DNA of 64,000 bases from an uncultured Lachnospiraceae bacterium (GCA_947165025.1 CAMUYQ010000001.1:372001-436000); one strand, 5' to 3'; positions 37,400 through 45,199 are shown, numbered from the stretch's first letter. Translations and numbers: made by a program. The notes: generated by a model not told the origin, from the sequence alone.

Positions 37400-39092
37400 C
37401 TTCTTCCTCGACAAAATCAAGCTTGTTTTTCAAATACGGAATCAATAATTCTATGGGCTTCTTGTTCTCTGTAATGATAGTGGCGGACACAAGCGTACCT
37501 GTGGAAAGCTTGATATCTTTTCCCTTTTTGGTGCTCCATGTATATCCGCTTGCAGTCATGGGATCACGCTCCAGGCGGCATCTGACCTCCACAACCGATC
37601 CTTCCTTCTCTATATCCCTTATTACTTCATCACTTGCGATCTGCATTCTAAGATCTTCTTCAGATGCAACGTGACTGCTGATAGAATCAACAACACCCTC
37701 TATATGCCCGTACTCCTGCTTATCAACCGTAGAAGGATAAATGTATGCCTTCATTCCCAGCTGGAGCTTGAATGCGTCAGCAAGCTTTACATAGCATATA
37801 GCCTGATCGTTGGTCAGATCTCCTGACAGAAGGGAGGCAACCTTTCCGCCTGTGCTTATGGCCTGACCTTCTGAAATTGCAACATCATATACTTTACCGT
37901 CCACGGTAGATTTGATCTCGCCCTTTGCAGCTTTGTTGAGAAGTTCCTCCCTTTGAGCCTTAAGGTCGATAAGCACCGCGGATTTCTCATTATTAAACTG
38001 CTGCTCATAGTTCTCCGCATCGAGCTCTCCCTCGCCCTCTGCAAGAACGCTCTTAAGCTCCAGTTCATCTATCTCGTCCTTTAATGACTTGTAAGCCGCT
38101 TTGGCATTATAGTAATCCTGCAAAACTTCGGAATACTCGGTTGAAGCAATGGTATTTTGAGCCGTTGTGGCGGACAGTCCGTTCACGTATTCAAGGTATG
38201 ATTTTCTGGCTGCGTCAAGGCTGGTGTTTGCAGACCTTACATTCTCTTCTTCTCTCTCCATAAATACTCTTGCATCATTGGCGGCCGCTTCCTTGGCTTC
38301 AAGATCTGCAAGACCTGCATCGTATGCGTTTCTCTCCTCTTCGGTATGCTCAAGGGCGTCGAAGTTGTAGTACCTGGCATCAAAAGCCTCCTGGGCCGAA
38401 TAATAAGCTTCCTGAAGTGATATATAGTTATTCTTGGCACTCTCGTATCTGGAGTAATATGTTTCGTAATCGGTATTGGCTTCGTTATATTTAAGCTGTG
38501 GCTCCTGATCTGTAATACTTAATGTAGCAAAAAACTGCTGCTTGTATGCAAGCATCTGTGCTTCCTTCTCCTCGGCAACCGCCTTAGCCTCGGGAAGTTT
38601 TTCCTTCTTGAGCTCAAGTTCTGCCTTGGCACTTATGGCATCCTTATCAGCATTTTGGGCCGACAGCTTAATCTGAGCCATATTTTCAGTATCCGTTGTC
38701 ACCACATCCATTTCGGAATCAAAGGTCATATTCTCAACGTACTGGATTCTTGTATCAAGCTGCTTTATCTTGAATATATCCTCTTCATCCCCTATGGTTG
38801 CTACCACATCTCCGGCATGAACAAAATCCTCGTCATTTATGTTTACAGAGACAACAAACCCTTCGGTCTGCGAATAAATATAACCCGCTCCCTCTGCATT
38901 AAGATATATTCCGTTTGTATCAACCTTGGTGGGAAGCGATCCGAAATTACCCCAGATCAGCAGTCCAAATATAATAGCAAAAGCACCGATAATAGAGATC
39001 CACGCCGCAGGTGAAACAAGGATGATCATACGATCAAGCTTGTCCTGTGCAGCAACTCTATTCAGTGCTTCTTTGTTATATGCGCCCTTCAA
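37386..39092 (-). CDS. HlyD-type secretion adaptor of the NHLM exporter
   Basis: This is a 568-residue membrane fusion protein. It has a short cytoplasmic tail, one membrane helix (about 28-52) and a lipoyl half near GYIYSQTEGFVVSVNIND. A very long, Ala- and Glu-rich coiled coil occupies residues about 120-400, then the second lipoyl half (GEIKSTVDGKVYDVAISEGQ) and a beta-barrel domain. The coiled coil is longer than in typical adaptors. The start is a TTG with AAGGGG upstream. In Gram-positive NHLM systems such adaptors help the ABC exporters pass the cell wall. Confidence 0.88.
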   Translation of the reverse strand: MKGAYNKEALNRVAAQDKLDRMIILVSPAAWISIIGAFAIIFGLLIWGNFGSLPTKVDTNGIYLNAEGAGYIYSQTEGFVVSVNINDEDFVHAGDVVATIGDEEDIFKIKQLDTRIQYVENMTFDSEMDVVTTDTENMAQIKLSAQNADKDAISAKAELELKKEKLPEAKAVAEEKEAQMLAYKQQFFATLSITDQEPQLKYNEANTDYETYYSRYESAKNNYISLQEAYYSAQEAFDARYYNFDALEHTEEERNAYDAGLADLEAKEAAANDARVFMEREEENVRSANTSLDAARKSYLEYVNGLSATTAQNTIASTEYSEVLQDYYNAKAAYKSLKDEIDELELKSVLAEGEGELDAENYEQQFNNEKSAVLIDLKAQREELLNKAAKGEIKSTVDGKVYDVAISEGQAISTGGKVASLLSGDLTNDQAICYVKLADAFKLQLGMKAYIYPSTVDKQEYGHIEGVVDSISSHVASEEDLRMQIASDEVIRDIEKEGSVVEVRCRLERDPMTASGYTWSTKKGKDIKLSTGTLVSATIITENKKPIELLIPYLKNKLDFVEEEDETT

Positions 39093-39121
39093 TTATATTC
39101 CCCTTATTATCCCCTAAACTT

Positions 39122-39493
39122 CTACTCGCCGAACTTTTCCTTGAGCTTCATCTCAGTCGGTACAATCATAGCTATTGTCATCGTTACAGTCTGCACAAGG
39201 ATAACAACGAGCATTGCCAGAAGCTCACCCCAGTGTACAGACACTGTTAACAGTGCATAGAAAACTATGCTTACCGGAAGAGATACGATTCCATAGATAA
39301 ACGTATTCTTACCGCTATATACATTGGCAAAATCCCAGGCCTCCTGACTTGCCTTGGAACGCCTGGTTCTGTAGCCTGCAGTGTTATTAATCTCTTTGGG
39401 AGGTCTCGTTTTCATGATATAACCGGTAATAATCGTAACAACGGGAATAATTATCACACAAACCACAAACATTATATTAAGCCCCATTAACAT
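39122..39493 (-). CDS. SdpI-like membrane protein, putative immunity protein
   Basis: This is a 123-residue protein with three or four membrane helices. Between the first and second helix it carries NNTAGYRTRRSKASQEAWDF followed by ANVYSGK. This is the conserved loop of the SdpI domain (pattern GYRT-[KR]-S-x2-[SN]-x-E-x-W-x2-A-N). SdpI in Bacillus subtilis confers immunity to the secreted toxin SDP. Here it is the first gene after the RiPP precursor and its terminator and the first of the export operon, with its own promoter. Producer immunity is a natural inference but is not proven. Confidence 0.72.
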   Translation of the reverse strand: MLMGLNIMFVVCVIIIPVVTIITGYIMKTRPPKEINNTAGYRTRRSKASQEAWDFANVYSGKNTFIYGIVSLPVSIVFYALLTVSVHWGELLAMLVVILVQTVTMTIAMIVPTEMKLKEKFGE

Positions 39494-39583
39494 ATTTCGC
39501 CTCCGTTATCTTCGATTGAAATCCACAACTAAATAAATACATAAAAAGCCGTCAAGGCACTATATTGTGTCCCGCTCAAAAGA

Positions 39584-39613
39584 ATAATACCATATGATGT
39601 GCTTCATTGTAAA
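39584..39613 (-). promoter_or_regulatory. Promoter of the immunity/export operon
   Basis: TTTACA (39608-39613), 18 bp and TATTAT (39584-39589) on the minus strand, about 90 bp upstream of the SdpI-like start. Confidence 0.65.
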
Positions 39614-39664
39614 GATTCTCTATGATACAAATTCAAAGTGACGCTTTATTACTTCAGTTGAAAT

Positions 39665-39725
39665 AAAAAAAGCGCAGACACCCAGAACCGATCCTGCGAT
39701 CAGTCCTGTCTTTAGTCTGCGCTTT
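39665..39725 (-). terminator. Terminator after the RiPP precursor gene
   Basis: On the minus strand, AAAGCGCAGAC and GTCTGCGCTTT form a perfect 11-bp stem around a 35-nt inner region and are followed by a run of six T. The large loop is unusual. It separates the precursor and maturation genes from the export genes. Confidence 0.75.
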
Positions 39726-39789
39726 TGTTCACTATTGCGTCATCTCATACTGATGTCGGTACGTATAATCATCAAGTATGAATCATCTA

Positions 39790-40461
39790 TCATTTTTTCC
39801 CCGACTTCGCAAAATCATTTGCAGTAGCCTGCGTGGCAAAGGCAACCGATGAAAGCACTCCCAAAGCTTCAATCACGATTACTCCTATAGCAGCGGCAAG
39901 AGCCGCTTCAAGTGCAACTGCCACATCAATGGCAAGAAGGACAAATACTTCGGCTTCCGTTACGGCTGTCGTGGTGGTAGCTATTGACTGAGCCTCAAAC
40001 AGGAACAGGATGGCAAATATGATACATCCGCCGTTTACCATCTCAAGCTCTTCCGGTGAAAGGTTTTCGGGACTGCGCGGTATGGGAATGTAGTATACAT
40101 CTTCCGTGTTCTGATATATTTCCCATTTCCAACCCTCAAGCAGGATCTGTTTGGATTCGTCGTCCGCAAGGTCCTCCACGCTCTTGTTAATTCTGTCTGT
40201 CATAGCCTTAACAGCTGCCTTGGTATTCTCATACGGCAGAACCTGAATGATAGTCTTGGGCGGAGTGTCGAGAACACGGTATTCCTTGTCATCATTGTAT
40301 TCCAGCCCGTATTTATCAAATACCTTCTTGGGATCGGCGATAAACTCCTTCTTGAAATCCTCTGATTCCCAACACTGCGAGAATACCTCACCAAGCTTGG
40401 TCGCCTGATCTCCCAGATAGTCCTTCAGTTCTTCCTTGGACACATTCTTCTTATCTTCCAT
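39790..40461 (-). CDS. Proteusin-like RiPP precursor with NHLP leader and hydrophobic core
   Basis: The 145-residue leader resembles nitrile hydratase alpha subunit: FSQCWESEDFKKEFIADPKK, FDKYGLEYNDDKEYRVL and TPPKTIIQVLPYENT. It ends in NLSPEELEMVNGG, the Gly-Gly site cut by C39 peptidases. The 78-residue core starts CIIFAILFLFEAQS and is almost entirely Ala, Val, Ile, Leu and Thr, with one Cys at position 1 and a polar tail ending KSGKK. NHLP leaders of this kind direct peptides to proteusin-type maturation. Two radical SAM genes lie directly upstream, with no gap to the nearest one. The precursor is long for the class. The mature product is unknown. Confidence 0.88.
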   Translation of the reverse strand: MEDKKNVSKEELKDYLGDQATKLGEVFSQCWESEDFKKEFIADPKKVFDKYGLEYNDDKEYRVLDTPPKTIIQVLPYENTKAAVKAMTDRINKSVEDLADDESKQILLEGWKWEIYQNTEDVYYIPIPRSPENLSPEELEMVNGGCIIFAILFLFEAQSIATTTTAVTEAEVFVLLAIDVAVALEAALAAAIGVIVIEALGVLSSVAFATQATANDFAKSGKK

Positions 40462-41835
40462 TTAACCCTCCTTTACAGATAAAATGCCCTTTTTCCACAG
40501 CCTGTTTATCATAAAGAACAGATATTGGGACTGAATAGCCGGAACTTTCGTATCATTTACAATTTCAGTCACAATCTCACGTCTAGTATAGCACCCCTGT
40601 TTTGCCAGTTCAAACACTTTCTTCACGAGCGCTTCGCCGTTCTTTTCGCGTATCACAAGGGCTGAGCCGCGATCGCTCTCCACATACAGATCATCTTCCT
40701 TTTGTACTACATTAAGATACGGCGGAGCATATATGATATCATCCGGCTCCAGAGTTACTTTCATATTCTCCTTTATCATCCGTCCGATCTTATCAAAGAG
40801 ATCCTCTGCATCGGTAAACTCTTCCTTCGCCAGTATGATCATTCCCTCCGGGTGCTCATCATCGGCCCACGTTGGCGTTGTGAGTGTTACTGTCCTCGTG
40901 CACATATTGATAAGAAATCCCGAAACACATGATATGGTCCCGCTTATTGCCTCCTTGCCGGTTCTTCCTTCGTTTCTTCCGACATCGGCAAAATGATTTC
41001 CCGGAGCCTCATCATACTGTGGCAGAAGTTCCACCAGCGCAAGCTCCTCCGGTGTAAAGGCTTCACATATCTGTTTGAACATATCCTGCGAGAGAATCGA
41101 AAAACGGTAGATAAACCTGCCGTCCTCATTAAGTTCCTTAATAAGCGGCTTAAGTCTTTCAATATTCCTGGTGGATACTGCCGTCGTTATCTGCGGGAGA
41201 TTATCGAATTCCTTAAAGTAATCATCCTTAAAATGCTCGTAATCGGGATTATCAAGAGGCTCCGTTCCAAAATACAGTGTCCCCTCACCCGCAGCGCTTC
41301 CAAACATTTCCTTTGCCCGGGCAAGTATATCCTTCCAAAGCGCGGCATTTTCATCGGTATATCTGAACAGTCCGCGAAGAGGTCCGGCGTTAAGGCCGCA
41401 GAATTCGCATCCCACTGAGCATCCGTTTGCAAGTTCAAACGTCAAAGGCGTATGGATGATCATCATATTCTGGGGCCCGAGATCCAGAAGACACCTATCC
41501 ATCTGCCGCTGTCTCCAATTTTGAAACTTTGGTTCCGAAGGAGTACAGTCGTCCCTGGTCTTTGCTACGGTCCTGATCTTCCTATTTACAAAATCGGCAT
41601 ACAGTTTCCCCTTTGATTCGGGGTAAACAGCCACAAGACGCATCGGATCATCAGGATCCGTATGCGAAAGTGCTACATCTTCCGGTGTAAGGGGAAAGCC
41701 GTACTTATCAAGTGTGCCCTTCGGATCCTTTTTAAGTTCTTCCTCGAATCCGGGGATCATAGTTATATATTCCAGTACTCTCTTGACCCAACCTATCGCT
41801 TCCCTGTCATCATCATACACATCTTTTCCTGCCAT
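40462..41835 (-). CDS. Radical SAM protein A, PoyD-like RiPP epimerase
   Basis: This is a radical SAM enzyme of about 457 residues. The iron-sulfur motif CSVGCEFC (Cys 142, 146 and 149 counting from the GTG at 41844) follows FELANG. The pattern CxxxCxxC with LNAGPL next to it is typical of PoyD-type peptide epimerases, which convert L- to D-residues in proteusins. Residues 32-60 (GFEEELKKDPKGTLDKYG) look like part of an NHLP leader. The C-terminal region has SGTISCVSGFLINM and then TTPTWADDEHPEG, with Thr where paralogue B has Cys. The ATG at 41835 with GGGAG upstream is preferred. The gene directly precedes the precursor gene. Confidence 0.8.
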   Translation of the reverse strand: MAGKDVYDDDREAIGWVKRVLEYITMIPGFEEELKKDPKGTLDKYGFPLTPEDVALSHTDPDDPMRLVAVYPESKGKLYADFVNRKIRTVAKTRDDCTPSEPKFQNWRQRQMDRCLLDLGPQNMMIIHTPLTFELANGCSVGCEFCGLNAGPLRGLFRYTDENAALWKDILARAKEMFGSAAGEGTLYFGTEPLDNPDYEHFKDDYFKEFDNLPQITTAVSTRNIERLKPLIKELNEDGRFIYRFSILSQDMFKQICEAFTPEELALVELLPQYDEAPGNHFADVGRNEGRTGKEAISGTISCVSGFLINMCTRTVTLTTPTWADDEHPEGMIILAKEEFTDAEDLFDKIGRMIKENMKVTLEPDDIIYAPPYLNVVQKEDDLYVESDRGSALVIREKNGEALVKKVFELAKQGCYTRREIVTEIVNDTKVPAIQSQYLFFMINRLWKKGILSVKEG

Positions 41836-41852
41836 GGTATCCACTCCCTGTC

Positions 41853-43316
41853 TTATGCCTGTATGCTTCCGAAAAGTCTGCTGTCATATATATATCCCTG
41901 TTTCCAGAACTGATTGAGCATCCAGAATACATTTTCAGGATTCGCATCATATTCGCCGGTAACAATACGAACTATTTCATGCTTGTTCCAGGTACCGTCC
42001 TGCAGAAGTTCGATCACCCGCTTCGCATACGGCCTTGACAGCTTGTCGAGCGCAAATATCATGCCCCCGAACCTGCTTTGCAGCGAGTCACCGTACATCG
42101 TTTCACAGCGTTCAAGATAAGGATACAGCCGCAATGGCTCTTCATCCGGAATGTCCGTTATCATGTATTCTTCAATTATCTCTTCCATGATCTTTGCACA
42201 TTCATCCGCACTTTCAAAATATCTCTTCACCGGCTCGGCAACACCGTTCGGGAACTTATCGGTCATATGGCATGGCGTGATGAGCCTGATACTCTTTTCG
42301 GCCATGTTTATCACGAAACCGTCCGCGCAGCATATGGTTCCGGGATCACCCTCCCTTACATCTTCTTCCTTAACGTGTTTTGCCTGGCCGCCTACAACGG
42401 TAAAGGGCACAAATGTCGGTGCTTCGGGAAACATGGGGAGGAGTTCCACGCGAAGCAGTTCCATGGGAGTAAACTTTGCGAATATCTTCTCCGCCATTTC
42501 AACCGATCTTAAAGTAAACCTGTGGATGAATCCGGCACTGGAATAAAGCTTGTGTACGAGCCTGCGAGTCCTCTCGATATCCCTGTCGGCAACCGCTGTG
42601 GTTATCTGCGGTATGAACCGGAACTCTTTGACAAAATCCTCTTCGAACAGTTCGTAATCGGGATTATCAAGCGGCTCTGTCGCAAGATAGAGCGTTCCGA
42701 ACCCTGCCGCATCTCCTATTATCCTGTGCGCATCGGCCAGAATCTGTCTGAACATTGCGGCATTTTCTTCGGTATAACGGCATATCTTCTGCAGTTTCGG
42801 AGCTCCCAGCCCGCAGAAATCACAGCCTACTGAGCATCCCAGATCCAGCTCGATCGCAAGGGGACAGTGAACGAATGCCTTGTTGACTCCTCCGACTCCG
42901 GCAAGACACCTGTTCATCTGCCTCTCGCGCCATTTGATCATGCGGGGGTTTGAAGGTTTGCAATACTTATCGATCATCATGTCTCTTGCTGCGAATTTGT
43001 TGGCAAGAAACTGCCTGAATCGAAATGCCGCTTCGGGAAGAAGATCGATGGCATCGGGATCCTCGTCCAGCCTTTTACGCTCCTGCGCATACTCATCATT
43101 AACGAGGAATTTCATTTCCTCGGGATCGACATCAAGATGATGTTTTGCAAGGAATGCTTCTGAATCTTCGTTAAACTCATCCCTTACATAGGGAAGTGTT
43201 GCGTACATCTCAAGGAAACGCTTTGTATCCGCAACAAGCCTGTTTATCCGCTCCAGATCCTCCGGCGTCATCTGATCGTTCATCAGCCTCCGGGATCTTA
43301 AATCTTTTTCCATCAT
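41853..43316 (-). CDS. Radical SAM protein B, PoyD-like RiPP epimerase
   Basis: This is a 487-residue paralogue of radical SAM protein A. The cluster-binding motif CSVGCDFC is at residues 161-168, preceded by VHCPLAIELDLG. A leader-like N-terminal segment (PYVRDEFNEDSEAFLAKHHL) is present. The C-terminal region reads GTICCADGFVINM and then LITPCHMTDKFPNG, keeping a Cys at residue 349. Members of this family install D-amino acids, with a Cys acting as hydrogen donor in characterised examples. The open frame extends to a TTG at 43379, but the ATG at 43316 with AGAGG upstream is preferred. It is probably the first enzyme gene of the RiPP operon. Confidence 0.8.
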   Translation of the reverse strand: MMEKDLRSRRLMNDQMTPEDLERINRLVADTKRFLEMYATLPYVRDEFNEDSEAFLAKHHLDVDPEEMKFLVNDEYAQERKRLDEDPDAIDLLPEAAFRFRQFLANKFAARDMMIDKYCKPSNPRMIKWRERQMNRCLAGVGGVNKAFVHCPLAIELDLGCSVGCDFCGLGAPKLQKICRYTEENAAMFRQILADAHRIIGDAAGFGTLYLATEPLDNPDYELFEEDFVKEFRFIPQITTAVADRDIERTRRLVHKLYSSAGFIHRFTLRSVEMAEKIFAKFTPMELLRVELLPMFPEAPTFVPFTVVGGQAKHVKEEDVREGDPGTICCADGFVINMAEKSIRLITPCHMTDKFPNGVAEPVKRYFESADECAKIMEEIIEEYMITDIPDEEPLRLYPYLERCETMYGDSLQSRFGGMIFALDKLSRPYAKRVIELLQDGTWNKHEIVRIVTGEYDANPENVFWMLNQFWKQGYIYDSRLFGSIQA

Positions 43317-43366
43317 ATCTGCTGCCTCTTTACAAGTTCGAAGATAAAATATTCTATCACAGTTTC

Positions 43367-43537
43367 TTACCGTGGGCAATCTCCCAGCCGCTCTCCCGGT
43401 GGGTTTCTCTCAGAGTCTCTTCCCAAGGCATTCCGGATGAATTCATCGATCAGTTCCCCGATAAGTTCCCCCGCCGCCAGGTTTGTTGTCGTAATCTTTT
43501 TAGGCTCTTCCTTTTTTAGATTCAGGTAAATATTCAT
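43367..43537 (-). CDS. Possible small protein, 56 aa, at the head of the RiPP operon
   Basis: This short open frame starts at an ATG with GGGGAAG about 5 nt upstream and ends 50 nt before the radical SAM B start. It encodes a polar N-terminus (NIYLNLKKEEPKKITTTN), an amphipathic helix (LAAGELIGELIDEFIRNALG) and a basic, Pro-rich tail. I do not recognise a family. Position between a putative promoter and the maturation enzymes suggests it belongs to the cluster, perhaps as an accessory or second precursor. Expression is unproven. Confidence 0.45.
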   Translation of the reverse strand: MNIYLNLKKEEPKKITTTNLAAGELIGELIDEFIRNALGRDSERNPPGERLGDCPR

Positions 43538-43549
43538 AAGGCTTCCCCA

Positions 43550-43578
43550 AATATATGTAATACGATGTTGATCCTCAA
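43550..43578 (-). promoter_or_regulatory. Candidate promoter of the RiPP operon
   Basis: TTGAGG (43573-43578), 17 bp and TATATT (43550-43555) on the minus strand, directly downstream of the cobalamin operon terminator. The -35 is imperfect. Confidence 0.45.
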
Positions 43579-43581
43579 AAG

Positions 43582-43625
43582 AAAAAACGCATTTTTCAAC
43601 GAAATTCAATCCATTGAAAAACACG
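43582..43625 (-). terminator. Terminator of the cobalamin operon
   Basis: On the minus strand, CGTGTTTTTCAA and TTGAAAAATGCG form a 12-bp stem with two wobbles around a 14-nt loop, followed by six T. It separates the cobalamin genes from the RiPP cluster. Confidence 0.75.
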
Positions 43626-43654
43626 CTTCCATCGCTATTTCCTATTTCGGCAGA

Positions 43655-44122
43655 TTAAATGATTTCCTTAACCGCAGGTGTATCATCTGTCTTCCAGTTG
43701 AGCGGATTGATCGTATATGCTTTCGTACCCTTTGGTGTTATGAACGTCTCAGTCACATCAGGGGCTTCGCAGTCGATACTTATCACCACGCCCGTATCCG
43801 TTTCGGATTCGGCCGGATTTATCTGCGGATATTTATCAACCATCTCTTTTGTGCACGGCCAGCCGATCGCATATACAGCGACAAGCCTGTCCTGCATTTT
43901 CTCATCTTCGAAGTAATCTTCAAGAAGTCGGTAGCACAGATCCGCATCCTTCCCTTCGCCTTCGCCGAAGTATGCCCAGTTCCCTTTGTCAGAATAATCA
44001 ACACTGCTTTTATTCCTGTCAGGCATATTGATATTTACCGTGACATTCGCGCATCCACCGGTCATCAGGGTCACAAGCACAAGCATGACCATAGACAGGG
44101 TAAGTGTTCTTATTCTTCTCAT
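43655..44122 (-). CDS. Small lipoprotein, 155 aa
   Basis: This is a secreted lipoprotein with signal peptide and lipobox ending MTGGC (Cys 24), followed by ANVTVNINMPDRN. The mature part is short, acidic and without a recognised domain. It includes WAYFGEGEGKDADLCYRLLE and a GWPCTKEMVDKYPQI segment. The residues after the lipid-anchored Cys closely match those of the cysteine-peptidase-like lipoprotein at 28-30 kb. It is the last gene before the terminator, 18 nt after a dehydrogenase gene, so it is probably co-transcribed with the cobalamin genes. Function is unknown. Confidence 0.7.
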   Translation of the reverse strand: MRRIRTLTLSMVMLVLVTLMTGGCANVTVNINMPDRNKSSVDYSDKGNWAYFGEGEGKDADLCYRLLEDYFEDEKMQDRLVAVYAIGWPCTKEMVDKYPQINPAESETDTGVVISIDCEAPDVTETFITPKGTKAYTINPLNWKTDDTPAVKEII

Positions 44123-44140
44123 ATAAGTCTTCCTTTCGTA

Positions 44141-45199
44141 TCAGAATATCTCTTCCATCCGTGCGTATATCTCTTTGAGCCTTGAAGTGCTCAGATCGGT
44201 CTCATTCAAGATCGAATATCTGTCGGGCCGGCTTGCCGAAGCGCCCTGCCATGCCGCAACAAATATATCCTCGGTAACTCCGTTGAGCGACGGCTTCACC
44301 GGAATATTGTAACGTTTTATTATGTCCGCGATCATGTCCGCATCCCTCTCCTGGAAGATGCATGCGGGATAGCTTCCCATTGCCGTTGCGATACCGTGTG
44401 CCACAACAGTCTGGTCGGAATGATTTTCTTCGAGGGCGTGACAGAACAGATGCTCAGATCCGCTGCTGGGCCGCGAACATCCGGCGATCTCCATTGCAAG
44501 TCCTCCCATGACGAGAGCGTTTGTAAGTCTCTGTATAAAATCGGAACTCTTGAGTTCTTCGTCTTTGCAGTTAAGTATGCTGTCGCATGCAACATGCGAG
44601 ATCATGCATGCAAAATCGTCCACGGCCTCACCTGTCTTTTCGCCGGCAAGCTTCCAGTCATAGAGAGCCGTATACTTGGAGATCGTATCTCCTATCCCGG
44701 CAAGAAGCTGACGGTCGGGTGCACTCTTTACAACGTTTATATCTACGATTATTGCATCGGGTATCGTACATCTGAAGCTCCGTCTCGCCTTTCCTTCCGT
44801 CCCGAGCACCGCCACGGGTGATGCGAGCGAATCGTTTGAAAGGGTTGTAGGAAGCGATATGAGCTTTGTCTTTGATACGAACGCGGCAAACTTCGCAAGA
44901 TCAAGTACAGTTCCTCCGCCGAATCCCACGACAAGCGTGATATCATTCATCGCGATATACTTTGCAAGAGCTACCGCGGAATCATAATCCGTTTTCTGTA
45001 TCAGATACAGTTCGCTCTTCGGAAAATCTTTCTGTATCTCATCAAGTACTCCCCCGAAAATGCCCTTGAGATTCTCCTCGGTGACGACGATCGTCTTTGT
45101 CTTCTTAAGTTTCGGAAATACATCCTTCATGCAGCCGGGAATATCGGCAAATATCCCTTCCTCAACAATAAGATGATAAGGCAGTCTGAATCTGTTCAT
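44141..45199 (-). CDS. Iron-containing alcohol dehydrogenase / glycerol-1-phosphate dehydrogenase-like protein
   Basis: This 352-residue NAD(P)-dependent dehydrogenase has the dehydroquinate-synthase-like fold. Visible features are the nucleotide-binding GFGGGTVLDLAKF (near residue 95), the substrate region LPTTLSNDSLASPVAV, the metal-binding AGIGDTISKYTALYDW, then SGSEHLFCHALEE and VAHGIATAMGSYPA with His ligands. The closest family I recall is the AraM/EgsA group of sn-glycerol-1-phosphate dehydrogenases. It overlaps the preceding Cys-rich gene by 4 nt, inside the cobalamin operon. A role in supplying the aminopropanol arm is conceivable but speculative. Confidence 0.8.
   Translation of the reverse strand: MNRFRLPYHLIVEEGIFADIPGCMKDVFPKLKKTKTIVVTEENLKGIFGGVLDEIQKDFPKSELYLIQKTDYDSAVALAKYIAMNDITLVVGFGGGTVLDLAKFAAFVSKTKLISLPTTLSNDSLASPVAVLGTEGKARRSFRCTIPDAIIVDINVVKSAPDRQLLAGIGDTISKYTALYDWKLAGEKTGEAVDDFACMISHVACDSILNCKDEELKSSDFIQRLTNALVMGGLAMEIAGCSRPSSGSEHLFCHALEENHSDQTVVAHGIATAMGSYPACIFQERDADMIADIIKRYNIPVKPSLNGVTEDIFVAAWQGASASRPDRYSILNETDLSTSRLKEIYARMEEIF

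Noticed and set aside
43316-43379. Extended TTG start for radical SAM B
   Set aside because: It would overlap the small upstream frame and lacks a ribosome binding site, while the ATG at 43316 has AGAGG at good spacing.
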